Of a DNA stretch of 64,000 nt, positions 18,475 through 27,388 are shown in pieces (position 1 is the first letter of the stretch; each line of letters starts with the position of its first letter). This DNA is from Nocardioides sp. NBC_00368 (GTDB lineage: Bacteria; Actinomycetota; Actinomycetes; Propionibacteriales; Nocardioidaceae). The position numbers and the translations under genes were made by a program. The stretch is from NCBI RefSeq assembly GCF_036090055.1, contig NZ_CP107970.1, positions 5,291,001-5,355,000 of the forward strand, given 5' to 3'. Under the pieces are notes generated by a model, which ran no database searches, had not been told where the DNA came from, and worked only from the letters and a program-made list of their open reading frames with translations.

Positions 18475-19131
18475 ATGACGATCGAACGCAACGTGAAGGG
18501 TCTCCTGGGCACCAAGCTCGGCATGACCCAGCTGTGGGACGAGAACAACGTCGTCGTCCCCGTGACCGTCATCGCGGCGAACACCAACGTCGTGACCCAG
18601 GTCCGCACTCCCGAGGTCGACGGCTACAACGCCGTGCAGATCGGCTACGGCGAGATCGACGGCCGCAAGGTGAACAAGCCGGGCGCCGGCCAGTTCGAGA
18701 AGGCCGGCACCACGCCGCGCCGCCACCTGGCCGAGATCCGCACCGCCGACGCCGCGTCCTACGCCGCCGGCCAGGAGCTCTCCGTCGACACCTTCGCCGT
18801 GGGCGAGGAGATCGACGTGACGGGCACCTCGAAGGGTAAGGGTTTCGCGGGCACCATGAAGCGCCACGGCTTTGCCGGTGTCAGCGCTTCGCACGGTGCT
18901 CACCGCAACCACCGCAAGCCGGGATCGATCGGCGCGTGCGCCACCCCGGGTCGCGTGTTCAAGGGCGTCCGCATGGCCGGTCACATGGGTACTGACACCG
19001 TCACCACCCAGAACCTGACCGTGCACGCCGTCGACACCGAGAAGGGCCTCATCCTGGTCAAGGGCGCCATTCCTGGCCCCAAGGGTGGCCTCGTGGTCCT
19101 CCGCTCGGCTGCTAAGAAGCTGGAGGCCTGA
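18475..19131 (+). CDS. rplC: 50S ribosomal protein L3
   Basis: 218 residues from ATG 18475 (MTIERNVKGLLGTKLGMTQ). The central loop near the peptidyl-transferase centre is GAHRNHRKPGSIGACATPGR. The Gln methylated in E. coli L3 is not present in the ACATPG stretch. Two nt separate it from rplD. Confidence 0.97.
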   Translation: MTIERNVKGLLGTKLGMTQLWDENNVVVPVTVIAANTNVVTQVRTPEVDGYNAVQIGYGEIDGRKVNKPGAGQFEKAGTTPRRHLAEIRTADAASYAAGQELSVDTFAVGEEIDVTGTSKGKGFAGTMKRHGFAGVSASHGAHRNHRKPGSIGACATPGRVFKGVRMAGHMGTDTVTTQNLTVHAVDTEKGLILVKGAIPGPKGGLVVLRSAAKKLEA

Positions 19132-19133
19132 TC

Positions 19134-20033
19134 ATGGCTATCAAGACCGTCAAGGTCGACTTCCCGGCTGAGATCTTCGATGTTGAGCTCAACATCCCGC
19201 TGATCCACCAGGTCGTCGTCGCGCAGCAGGCCGCTGCGCGCCAGGGCACGCACGCCACCAAGACCCGCGGCGAGGTCCGCGGTGGTGGCCGCAAGCCCTA
19301 CAAGCAGAAGGGCACCGGTCGCGCCCGCCAGGGTTCGACCCGCGCGCCGCAGTTCGCCGGTGGTGGCACCGTCCACGGCCCGCAGCCGCGTGACTACAGC
19401 CAGCGCACCCCCAAGAAGATGAAGGCCGCCGCCCTCCGCGGTGCCCTCTCCGACCGGGCTCGCGCCGGCCAGATCCACGTGGCCGAGTTCGCCCTCGAGG
19501 CGCCCTCGACCAAGACCGCGCTGACCGCCCTCAAGGCGATCTCCGACGCGAAGCGCTTCCTCGTGGTGCTGGACCGTTCCGAGTCCGTCGCCGCGCTGAG
19601 CCTGCGCAACGCGCCCGAGGTGCACCTGCTCTGGGCCGACCAGCTCAACACCTACGACGTCCTCGTCTCCGACGACGTGGTCTTCTCCAAGCCGGCCTAC
19701 GAGATCTTCGTCTCGGGCAAGCCGGTCGTCGCCGCCAAGGAGACCGTCACCATCGGTGAGGTCGAGAAGGACGCGGCCAAGAAGCCCGCCGCCGAGCCCA
19801 CCAAGGAGATCGACCTTCCCGAGGGTGCAGTCGCGCCGCTCGAGGACGGTTCCGCTCCGGAGGGCTACGACATCAAGGGCAACGTCAAGGGCAAGGACAA
19901 GAAGTTCCACGCTCCGGGCGGCCGTTGGTACGAGTCCACCAAGGCGGAGTTCTACTTCAAGTCCGCCGAGGACGCCATCGCCGCAGGCTTCGTCGAGGCC
20001 GGCAAGAAGAAGGCTGAGGAGGCTGACAAGTGA
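19134..20033 (+). CDS. rplD: 50S ribosomal protein L4 with extra C-terminal module
   Basis: 299 residues; typical bacterial L4 is about 200-220. Residues 1-195 are ordinary L4, including the long exit-tunnel loop (GGGRKPYKQKGTGRARQGS). A charged linker follows (about 196-242), then a compact segment, residues 243-288: GYDIKGNVKGKDKKFHAPGG, RWYESTKAEFYF and SAEDAIAAGF. The module resembles the small IKGN...H.PGG..Y..T.AE..F domain appended to several actinobacterial proteins, called sunset domain in some annotation as I recall. It ends in a Lys/Glu-rich tail. The stop overlaps the rplW GTG. Confidence 0.95.
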   Translation: MAIKTVKVDFPAEIFDVELNIPLIHQVVVAQQAAARQGTHATKTRGEVRGGGRKPYKQKGTGRARQGSTRAPQFAGGGTVHGPQPRDYSQRTPKKMKAAALRGALSDRARAGQIHVAEFALEAPSTKTALTALKAISDAKRFLVVLDRSESVAALSLRNAPEVHLLWADQLNTYDVLVSDDVVFSKPAYEIFVSGKPVVAAKETVTIGEVEKDAAKKPAAEPTKEIDLPEGAVAPLEDGSAPEGYDIKGNVKGKDKKFHAPGGRWYESTKAEFYFKSAEDAIAAGFVEAGKKKAEEADK

Positions 20034-20326
20034 GCACGCTGCACTACGACCCCCGCGACATCCTGATCGCGCCGGTGGTCTCCGAGAAGAGCTACGGCCT
20101 CCTCGACCAGAACAAGTACACCTTCATCGTTCGCCCCGACGCGAACAAGACCGAGATCAAGATCGCGGTCGAGAAGGTGTTCGACGTCAAGGTGACCTCG
20201 GTCAACACGATCAACCGCAAGGGCAAGGCCCGTCGTACGCGTTACGGCCTGGGCAAGCGCCCCGACACCAAGCGCGCGATCGTCTCCCTGGCTGAGGGCG
20301 ACCGCATCGACATCTTCGGCGCGTGA
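20030..20326 (+). CDS. rplW: 50S ribosomal protein L23
   Basis: 98 residues from a GTG that overlaps the rplD stop by 4 nt. DILIAPVVSEKSY and VNTINRKGKARRTRYG are family signatures. L23 lines the tunnel exit and docks trigger factor and SRP. Confidence 0.97.
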   Translation: MSTLHYDPRDILIAPVVSEKSYGLLDQNKYTFIVRPDANKTEIKIAVEKVFDVKVTSVNTINRKGKARRTRYGLGKRPDTKRAIVSLAEGDRIDIFGA

Positions 20327-20342
20327 GAAGGACTGACTGAAC

Positions 20343-21179
<837 letters not shown>

Positions 21180-21182
21180 GCA

Positions 21183-21464
21183 ATGCCTCGCAGCCTGAAG
21201 AAGGGCCCCTTCATCGACGATCACCTTCAGAAGAAGGTCGACGCCGAGAACGAGAAGGGCACCCACAACGTCATCAAGACCTGGTCGCGCCGGTCGATGA
21301 TCGTGCCCGAGATGATCGGTCACACCATCGCCGTGCACGACGGTCGCAAGCACGTCCCGGTCTTCGTGTCCGACTCCATGGTCGGTCACAAGCTGGGCGA
21401 GTTCGCCCCGACCCGCACTTTCAAGGGTCACATCAAGGACGACCGGAAGGGACGCCGTCGATGA
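21183..21464 (+). CDS. rpsS: 30S ribosomal protein S19
   Basis: 93 residues, MPRSLKKGPFIDDHL to KDDRKGRRR, standard. The stop overlaps the rplV ATG by 4 nt. S19 contacts the A-site finger in the 30S head. Confidence 0.97.
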   Translation: MPRSLKKGPFIDDHLQKKVDAENEKGTHNVIKTWSRRSMIVPEMIGHTIAVHDGRKHVPVFVSDSMVGHKLGEFAPTRTFKGHIKDDRKGRRR

Positions 21465-21880
21465 GCACCACCGAGCGTGTGCGCGTAAGCGCCCGCCGCG
21501 ACTCCCTGCTCGGCGACCAGCCGGGCGCCTTCGCGAGTGCCCGCTTCGTGCGGATCACCCCGCTGAAGGCGCGCCGGGTCGTCGACCTGGTCCGCGGCCT
21601 GCCTGTCGACGAGGCCCTGTCCCTGCTGCAGTTCGCGCCGCAGGCAGCCTCCGAGACTGTCTACAAGGTTCTCGAGAGCGCCATCGCCAACGCGGTGTCG
21701 ACCGAGGGTCTGGACCGTGACGACCTCGTCGTCTCGGTCGCCATGGTCGACGAAGGTCCGACCATGAAGCGCTGGCGTCCCCGCGCCCAGGGCCGTGCGA
21801 CCCGCATCAACAAGCGGACCTCGCACATCACCCTGGCCGTGCAGCCGGCCGACGTCGTCGAGAAGGGCGGTAAGAAGTAA
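21461..21880 (+). CDS. rplV: 50S ribosomal protein L22
   Basis: 139 residues. The core begins at ASARFVRITPLKARRVVDLV near residue 25, so an N-terminal extension of about 25 residues is present compared with the 110-residue E. coli protein. The beta-hairpin that lines the tunnel (GPTMKRWRPRAQGRATRI) is intact. The stop shares one nt with the rpsC start. Confidence 0.97.
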   Translation: MSTTERVRVSARRDSLLGDQPGAFASARFVRITPLKARRVVDLVRGLPVDEALSLLQFAPQAASETVYKVLESAIANAVSTEGLDRDDLVVSVAMVDEGPTMKRWRPRAQGRATRINKRTSHITLAVQPADVVEKGGKK

Positions 21881-22707
21881 TGGGTCAGAAGATCAACCCG
21901 AACGGCTTCCGCCTGGGCATCTCGACCGACCACAAGTCGCGTTGGTACGCCGACAAGCAGTACAAGGAGTACGTCGGCGAGGACGTCAAGATCCGCAAGC
22001 TGCTCAGCAAGGGCATGGAGCGGGCCGGCATCGCCAAGGTCGAGATCGAGCGCACCCGTGACCGCGTTCGTGTGGACATCCACACCGCGCGTCCGGGCAT
22101 CGTCATCGGCCGCCGTGGCGCCGAGGCCGACCGCCTCCGCACCGAGCTCGAGAAGCTCACCGGCAAGCAGGTCCAGCTGAACATCCTCGAGGTCAAGAAC
22201 CCCGAGGTCGACGCTCAGCTGGTCGCCCAGGGTGTCGCCGAGCAGCTCAGCGGTCGCGTGCAGTTCCGCCGCGCGATGCGCAAGGCCATGCAGACCACCA
22301 TGCGCTCCGGTGCCAAGGGCATCCGGATCCAGTGCTCGGGTCGTCTGAACGGTGCCGAGATGTCGCGTACGGAGTTCTACCGCGAGGGCCGCGTCCCGCT
22401 GCACACGCTGCGTGCCGACATCGACTACGGCTTCTACGAGGCCCGCACGACCTTCGGCCGCATCGGCGTGAAGGTCTGGATCTACAAGGGTGAGGTCTCC
22501 GGCTCGCGCGCCGAGCGTCAGGCCGCCCAGGCCGCCCGTGCGGGCGTCCCGGGTCGCGGTGGCAACGACCGTCGCGGTGGCCGCGGCGACCGTCCGTCGC
22601 GTGGCTCCCGTGGGGACCGCCCTAACCGCGCCGACCGCGCGGCGAAGACTGAGGCGCCGGCTGCCGCTGAGGCTCCCGCCGCCGAGACCACGACCCAGGA
22701 GGGCTGA
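21880..22707 (+). CDS. rpsC: 30S ribosomal protein S3 with Arg/Gly-rich tail
   Basis: 275 residues. The S3 core with KH domain (RPGIVIGRRGAEADRLR) runs to about residue 213. A disordered tail follows, with GRGGNDRRGGRGDRPSRGS then an Ala/Glu/Thr-rich end. E. coli S3 is 233 residues. Such tails occur in other actinobacteria and may add RNA-binding capacity. Coupled to rplV. Confidence 0.97.
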   Translation: MGQKINPNGFRLGISTDHKSRWYADKQYKEYVGEDVKIRKLLSKGMERAGIAKVEIERTRDRVRVDIHTARPGIVIGRRGAEADRLRTELEKLTGKQVQLNILEVKNPEVDAQLVAQGVAEQLSGRVQFRRAMRKAMQTTMRSGAKGIRIQCSGRLNGAEMSRTEFYREGRVPLHTLRADIDYGFYEARTTFGRIGVKVWIYKGEVSGSRAERQAAQAARAGVPGRGGNDRRGGRGDRPSRGSRGDRPNRADRAAKTEAPAAAEAPAAETTTQEG

Positions 22708-22710
22708 CCC

Positions 22711-23130
22711 ATGCTGATGCCCCGTCGAGTCAAGCACCGCAAGCAGCACCACCCCAAGCGCACCGGCGTGGCCAAGGGTGGCACGAAGCTGGCCTTCGGT
22801 GACTACGGCATCCAGGCGATCGAGGGTCACTACGTGACCAACCGCCAGATCGAGGCGGCGCGTATCGCGATGACTCGCCACATCAAGCGAGGCGGCAAGG
22901 TGTGGATCAACATCTACCCCGACGTCCCGCTGACCAAGAAGCCTGCCGAGACCCGCATGGGTTCCGGTAAGGGTTCCCCCGAGTGGTGGGTCGCCAACGT
23001 CAAGCCGGGCCGAGTCATGTTCGAGCTCTCCGGTGTCGACGAGAACACGGCTCGCGAGGCCATGCGCCGCGCGATCCACAAGCTGCCCATGAAGTGCCGT
23101 TTCATCACGCGAGAGGCTGGTGAGTTCTGA
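22711..23130 (+). CDS. rplP: 50S ribosomal protein L16
   Basis: 139 residues, MLMPRRVKHRKQHHPKR to ITREAGEF. The conserved GYRxxR/KGSPEWWVA segment near the A-site tRNA elbow is present. The stop shares one nt with rpmC. Confidence 0.97.
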   Translation: MLMPRRVKHRKQHHPKRTGVAKGGTKLAFGDYGIQAIEGHYVTNRQIEAARIAMTRHIKRGGKVWINIYPDVPLTKKPAETRMGSGKGSPEWWVANVKPGRVMFELSGVDENTAREAMRRAIHKLPMKCRFITREAGEF

Positions 23131-23372
23131 TGGCTAACTCCCTGCAGGCGTTCGAGCTGGACGAGCTCACCGACGTCGACCTCGAGGCGAAGCTGCGCGA
23201 GGCGAAGGAGGAGCTGTTCAACCTCCGGTTCCAGGCGGCCACCGGCCAGCTGGAGAGCCACGGTCGGCTCCGCACCGTCAAGAAGGACATCGCCCGGATC
23301 TACACCGTGGTGCGCGAGCGCGAGCTCGGCATCCGCGTGGCCCCGGGCACCGAGACCACCGAGGAGGCCTGA
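23130..23372 (+). CDS. rpmC: 50S ribosomal protein L29
   Basis: 80 residues; LTDVDLEAKLREAKEELFNL and GQLESHGRLRTVKKDIARI are the two helices of L29. One-nt overlap with rplP; one nt before rpsQ. Slightly long because of a C-terminal VAPGTETTEEA tail. Confidence 0.97.
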   Translation: MANSLQAFELDELTDVDLEAKLREAKEELFNLRFQAATGQLESHGRLRTVKKDIARIYTVVRERELGIRVAPGTETTEEA

Positions 23373-23373
23373 A

Positions 23374-23649
23374 ATGGCTGAGTCCACCGAGACCACCGAG
23401 CGCAACACGCGCAAGGTGCGCGAGGGCCTCGTCGTCAGCGACAAGATGGAGAAGACCATCGTCGTCGAGGTCGAGGACCGCGTGAAGCACCCGCTCTACG
23501 GCAAGGTCATGCGCCGTACGAGCAAGCTCAAGGCTCACGACGAGCAGAACACCGCCGGCATCGGCGACCGCGTCCTGGTCATGGAGACCCGGCCGCTGTC
23601 CGCGACCAAGCGGTGGCGCCTCGTCGAGGTCGTCGAGCGCGCCAAGTGA
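23374..23649 (+). CDS. rpsQ: 30S ribosomal protein S17
   Basis: 91 residues. KVREGLVVSDKMEKTIVVEV and VMRRTSKLKAHDEQN are diagnostic. The last gene of the S10 block; a 172-nt gap with two stem-loops follows before rplN. Confidence 0.97.
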   Translation: MAESTETTERNTRKVREGLVVSDKMEKTIVVEVEDRVKHPLYGKVMRRTSKLKAHDEQNTAGIGDRVLVMETRPLSATKRWRLVEVVERAK

Positions 23650-23654
23650 TCCTG

Positions 23655-23668
23655 GTCTCCTAGGAGAC
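23655..23668. other. Palindrome after rpsQ
   Basis: GTCTCCTAGGAGAC is a perfect 14-bp palindrome 6 nt after the rpsQ stop. As RNA it can form a 5-bp stem with loop CTAG. Confidence 0.5.
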
Positions 23669-23713
23669 GGATCCGGCTGGCTGCAAACGCCGCCAAATTG
23701 ACCAAAGGGTGCA

Positions 23714-23740
23714 GGTCCAGCGACCATTGTTCGCTGGGCC
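23714..23740 (+). other. rpsQ-rplN stem-loop
   Basis: A 10-bp stem, GGTCCAGCGA (23714-23723) with TCGCTGGGCC (23731-23740), one G-U pair, and a 7-nt loop CCATTGT. It sits mid-gap, with TTGACC at 23698-23703 just upstream as a possible -35. It could be a leader hairpin of an internal spc promoter. Confidence 0.7.
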
Positions 23741-23821
23741 TGTGCCCATCAAATCCCATTACGTTCGGCAAGGCTCACCCGCCCTGGAGCGGGGAGAGAA
23801 CCAGCTCGACAAGGAGAAGTA

Positions 23822-24190
23822 ATGATCCAGCAGGAGTCGCGACTCAAGGTCGCCGACAACACTGGTGCGAAGGAGATCCTTTGCATTCGTGTGCTCGGTG
23901 GTTCCGGTCGTCGCTACGCCGGCATCGGCGACACCATCGTCGCCACCGTCAAGGACGCTATCCCCGGTGGCAACGTGAAGAAGGGTGACGTCGTCAAGGC
24001 CGTCATCGTGCGCACCGTCAAGGAGCGCCGCCGCGCTGACGGCTCGTACATCCGCTTCGACGAGAACGCCGCCGTCATTCTCAAGAACGACGGCGAGCCG
24101 CGAGGCACCCGCATCTTCGGCCCGGTCGGCCGTGAGCTGCGCGACAAGAAGTTCATGAAGATCATCTCGCTCGCGCCGGAGGTGCTGTGA
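23822..24190 (+). CDS. rplN: 50S ribosomal protein L14
   Basis: 122 residues, MIQQESRLKVADNTGAKEI to IISLAPEVL, standard length, with AAGGAG upstream. First gene of the spc operon. The stop overlaps the rplX ATG by one nt. Confidence 0.98.
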   Translation: MIQQESRLKVADNTGAKEILCIRVLGGSGRRYAGIGDTIVATVKDAIPGGNVKKGDVVKAVIVRTVKERRRADGSYIRFDENAAVILKNDGEPRGTRIFGPVGRELRDKKFMKIISLAPEVL

Positions 24191-24549
24191 TGGGTCGCTC
24201 GCACATCAAGAAGGGCGACACCGTCAAGGTGATCGCCGGTAAGGACAAGGGCGGCTCCGGCAAGGTGATCGCTGTCCTCACCAACGAGGACCGTGTGATC
24301 GTCGAGGGCATCAACCTCATCAAGAAGCACACCAAGGTCCAGGACCAGGGCGGTCGCGCCGGCACCACCGGCGGCATCGTGACCACCGAGGCCCCGATCC
24401 ACGTTTCCAACGTCCAGCTGCTCGAGGGTGGCGAGCCGGTTCGCGTCGGCTTCCGCCGTGAGACGGTCCAGAAGCGTCGCCCCGACGGGTCGACGTACGC
24501 CGCTGAGCGCAGCGTTCGCATCTCGCGCAAGACCGGTAAGGACATCTGA
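24190..24549 (+). CDS. rplX: 50S ribosomal protein L24
   Basis: 119 residues from ATG 24190, which shares one nt with the rplN stop; a GTG three nt earlier is in frame but would give Met-Met. KKGDTVKVIAGKDKGGSGKV is the KOW motif. Confidence 0.97.
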   Translation: MGRSHIKKGDTVKVIAGKDKGGSGKVIAVLTNEDRVIVEGINLIKKHTKVQDQGGRAGTTGGIVTTEAPIHVSNVQLLEGGEPVRVGFRRETVQKRRPDGSTYAAERSVRISRKTGKDI

Positions 24550-24551
24550 TC

Positions 24552-25112
24552 ATGACCGACACCGCTGTGGCCCCGCGCCTCAAGACGAAGTACCGCGAGG
24601 AGATCGCCCCCGCACTCCAGCAGGAGTTCGGCATCTCCAACGTCATGCAGATCCCCGGTCTGACCAAGATCGTCGTCAACATGGGTGTCGGCGAGGCTGC
24701 TCGCGACTCCAAGCTGATCGAGGGCGCTGTCAACGACCTGACCGCGATCACCGGCCAGAAGCCGCTGATCAACAAGGCGAAGAAGTCGATCGCGCAGTTC
24801 AAGCTGCGTGAGGGCATGCCGATCGGTGCGCACGTCACGCTGCGCGGCGACCGCATGTGGGAGTTCCTCGACCGCCTGCTCTCGCTCGCGCTGCCCCGCA
24901 TCAGGGACTTCCGCGGCCTCAACGGCAAGCAGTTCGACGGCAACGGCAACTACACCTTCGGTCTCACCGAGCAGGTCATGTTCCACGAGATCAACCAGGA
25001 CAAGATCGACCGCTCGCGGGGCATGGACATCACCCTCGTGACGACTGCCACCAACGACGACCAGGGTCGCGCGCTGCTCAAGGCGCTCGGCTTCCCGTTC
25101 AAGGAGAACTGA
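24552..25112 (+). CDS. rplE: 50S ribosomal protein L5
   Basis: 186 residues; FGISNVMQIPGLTKIVVNMG and GMPIGAHVTLRGDRMWEFL are diagnostic. L5 binds 5S rRNA in the central protuberance. One nt before rpsN. Confidence 0.98.
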   Translation: MTDTAVAPRLKTKYREEIAPALQQEFGISNVMQIPGLTKIVVNMGVGEAARDSKLIEGAVNDLTAITGQKPLINKAKKSIAQFKLREGMPIGAHVTLRGDRMWEFLDRLLSLALPRIRDFRGLNGKQFDGNGNYTFGLTEQVMFHEINQDKIDRSRGMDITLVTTATNDDQGRALLKALGFPFKEN

Positions 25113-25113
25113 G

Positions 25114-25299
25114 ATGGCGAAGACCGCTCTCAAGGTGAAGGCCGCCCGCAAGCCGAAGTTCGCGGTTCGCGGTTACACCCGCTGCCAGCGCTGCGGCCGC
25201 CCGAAGGCTGTGTTCCGCAAGTTCGGCCTGTGCCGTATCTGCCTGCGTGAGATGGCCCACCGCGGCGAGCTGCCCGGCGTCACCAAGTCCTCCTGGTGA
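25114..25299 (+). CDS. rpsN: 30S ribosomal protein S14, zinc-binding type Z
   Basis: 61 residues with the CQRC...CRIC zinc ribbon, the short zinc form rather than the about 100-residue zinc-free form. An 86-nt gap with two hairpins separates it from rpsH. Confidence 0.97.
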   Translation: MAKTALKVKAARKPKFAVRGYTRCQRCGRPKAVFRKFGLCRICLREMAHRGELPGVTKSSW

Positions 25300-25329
25300 G
25301 CGATCACCGTTCCAACCACTGACGTTGAA

Positions 25330-25360
25330 GGTCCTCATGACTCCGTGTCGTGAGGAAACC
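25330..25360 (+). other. rpsN-rpsH stem-loop
   Basis: CCTCATGAC (25333-25341) pairs with GTCGTGAGG (25347-25355), one G-U pair, loop TCCGT. An outer GGT (25330-25332) / ACC (25358-25360) pair closes it across two unpaired A. It lies 26 nt before the rpsH start. Confidence 0.65.
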
Positions 25361-25372
25361 ACTACGAGAAAG

Positions 25373-25384
25373 GGCCGTTCGGCC
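25373..25384 (+). promoter_or_regulatory. Hairpin covering the rpsH ribosome site
   Basis: GGCC-GTTC-GGCC ends one nt before ATG 25386 and takes in part of the AAAGGG ribosome-binding sequence. It could limit rpsH initiation unless opened by upstream translation or a protein. Confidence 0.5.
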
Positions 25385-25385
25385 A

Positions 25386-25793
25386 ATGACGATGACTGAC
25401 CCGATCGCAGACATGCTCACTCGTCTGCGTAACGCCAACCAGGCGTACCACGATGCGGTTTCGATGCCGTACAGCAAGCTGAAGCAGGGCGTCGCTGAGA
25501 TCCTCCAGCAGGAGGGCTACATCACCAAGTACGAGGTGCTGGAGCCCACCGAGGGCCAGGTCGGCAAGACCCTGTCGATCACCCTCAAGTACGGCCGCAA
25601 CCGTGAGCGCTCGATCGCCGGCGTCCGCCGCATCAGCAAGCCCGGTCTGCGTGTCTACGCGAAGCACACCGGTCTCCCCAAGGTGCTCGGCGGCCTCGGT
25701 GTCGCGATCATCTCGACGAGCCAGGGTCTGCTGACCGACCGCCAGGCGAACAAGAAGGGCGTAGGTGGGGAAGTCCTCGCCTACGTCTGGTAA
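25386..25793 (+). CDS. rpsH: 30S ribosomal protein S8
   Basis: 135 residues from ATG 25386 (MTMTDPIADMLTRLRNANQ); a second ATG at 25392 would give the commoner MTDPIADM start. The C-terminal ISTSQGLLTDRQANK is typical. In E. coli S8 represses the spc operon by binding mRNA; the hairpins just upstream are candidate sites, which is inference. Confidence 0.97.
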   Translation: MTMTDPIADMLTRLRNANQAYHDAVSMPYSKLKQGVAEILQQEGYITKYEVLEPTEGQVGKTLSITLKYGRNRERSIAGVRRISKPGLRVYAKHTGLPKVLGGLGVAIISTSQGLLTDRQANKKGVGGEVLAYVW

Positions 25794-25816
25794 TCAGGGA
25801 AGGGAGAGAGAAGAAA

Positions 25817-26356
25817 ATGTCGCGTATTGGCAAGCTCCCCGTCCCGGTTCCGGCCGGCGTGGACGTCACCATCGACGGCCAGGTCGTGAGCGTCAAGGGC
25901 CCCAAGGGCACCCTGTCGCACACCGTGGTCGACCCGATCACCGTCGAGAAGGGTGACGGCGTCCTCGACGTCAAGCGCCCCGACGACAGCCGGGACAGCA
26001 AGGCCCTGCACGGCCTGTCCCGCACGCTGATCAACAACATGGTCCTGGGTGTCACCGAGGGCTACGAGAAGAAGCTCGAGATCGTCGGCGTGGGTTACCG
26101 CGTCCTGTCGAAGGGCCCGACCAAGCTGGAGTTCCAGCTGGGCTACTCGCACTCGATCATCTTCGACGCGCCGGAGGGCATCACCTTCACCACCGACGGT
26201 CCGACCAAGCTCGGCGTCGTGGGCATCGACAAGCAGCTCGTCGGTGAGGTTGCGGCCAACATCCGCAAGCTGCGCAAGCCGGAGCCGTACAAGGGCAAGG
26301 GCGTTCGTTACGCCGGCGAGAACATCCGCCGCAAGGTCGGAAAGGCTGGTAAGTGA
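25817..26356 (+). CDS. rplF: 50S ribosomal protein L6
   Basis: 179 residues, MSRIGKLPVPVPAGVDV to RRKVGKAGK, with the duplicated L6 fold and PEPYKGKGVRYAGE end. Normal length. One-nt overlap with rplR. Confidence 0.98.
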   Translation: MSRIGKLPVPVPAGVDVTIDGQVVSVKGPKGTLSHTVVDPITVEKGDGVLDVKRPDDSRDSKALHGLSRTLINNMVLGVTEGYEKKLEIVGVGYRVLSKGPTKLEFQLGYSHSIIFDAPEGITFTTDGPTKLGVVGIDKQLVGEVAANIRKLRKPEPYKGKGVRYAGENIRRKVGKAGK

Positions 26357-26739
26357 TGGCCATCTCGCTGTCGAACAACAAGCACACCGCTTCTCGTGTC
26401 CGCTCGCGCCTGCGTCGTCAGGCTCGTGGTCGCAAGAAGATCGAGGGTACGCCGGAGCGTCCGCGCCTCGTCGTGACCCGGTCGGCCAAGCACATCACCG
26501 CCCAGGTCGTCGACGACCTGGCCGGCAAGACGCTTGCCTCGGCCTCGACCATCGAGGGCGACCTGCGGTCGGCCTCGGGCGACAAGACCGCCAAGGCCAA
26601 GCAGGTCGGCGAGCTGGTCGCGTCGCGTGCCAAGGCCGCTGGGGTGGAGACCGTGGTCTTCGACCGTGCCGGCAACAAGTACCACGGCCGTGTCGCCGCG
26701 CTCGCCGATGGCGCGCGCGAGGCCGGTCTGACCTTCTGA
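26356..26739 (+). CDS. rplR: 50S ribosomal protein L18
   Basis: 127 residues from ATG 26356 (MAISLSNNKHTASRVRSR); a GTG three nt earlier is in frame. VFDRAGNKYHGRVAALADGAREAG is the L18 end. Binds 5S rRNA. Confidence 0.97.
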   Translation: MAISLSNNKHTASRVRSRLRRQARGRKKIEGTPERPRLVVTRSAKHITAQVVDDLAGKTLASASTIEGDLRSASGDKTAKAKQVGELVASRAKAAGVETVVFDRAGNKYHGRVAALADGAREAGLTF

Positions 26740-26773
26740 TCGCAACGATCGAACGAGAGAAGAGGAAAGTCTG

Positions 26774-27388
26774 ATGAGCGGAGCCCAGCGCGGACAGCGT
26801 GGTGGCGAGCGCCGAGGTCGCGACGACCGTCGCAACCAGAGCGCCGACAAGACCGCCTACATCGAGAAGGTCGTCGCGATCAACCGAGTTGCCAAGGTCG
26901 TGAAGGGTGGTCGTCGCTTCAGCTTCACCGCCCTCGTGATCGTCGGTGACGGTGAGGGTCTGGTCGGCGTCGGCTACGGTAAGGCGAAGGAAGTTCCCGC
27001 GGCGATCGCCAAGGGTGTCGAGGAAGCGAAGAAGCACTTCTTCCGCGTTCCCCGCATCCAGGGCACGATCCCGCACCCGGTGCAGGGTGAGAAGGCCGCT
27101 GGTGTGGTCCTTCTCCGTCCGGCCGCCCCTGGTACCGGTGTCATCGCCGGTGGCCCGGTGCGCGCCGTCCTGGAGTGCGCCGGCATCCACGACGTGCTGA
27201 GCAAGTCGCTCGGTTCGTCCAACCAGATCAACATCGTCCACGCGACGGTGGAGGCCCTCAAGATGCTCGAGCAGCCTGAGGCCGTCGCCGCCCGCCGTGG
27301 TCTCCCGGTCGAGGACGTTGCCCCGGAGGCGCTGCTGAAGGCGCAGGCCGAGGTCGCGGAGTCGCCCAAGGTGGAGGTGTCGGCCTGA
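26774..27388 (+). CDS. rpsE: 30S ribosomal protein S5
   Basis: 204 residues. An Arg/Gly/Asp-rich N-terminal extension (MSGAQRGQRGGERRGRDDRR) precedes the S5 core starting near YIEKVVAINRVAKVVKGGRR. Stop shares one nt with rpmD. Confidence 0.97.
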   Translation: MSGAQRGQRGGERRGRDDRRNQSADKTAYIEKVVAINRVAKVVKGGRRFSFTALVIVGDGEGLVGVGYGKAKEVPAAIAKGVEEAKKHFFRVPRIQGTIPHPVQGEKAAGVVLLRPAAPGTGVIAGGPVRAVLECAGIHDVLSKSLGSSNQINIVHATVEALKMLEQPEAVAARRGLPVEDVAPEALLKAQAEVAESPKVEVSA

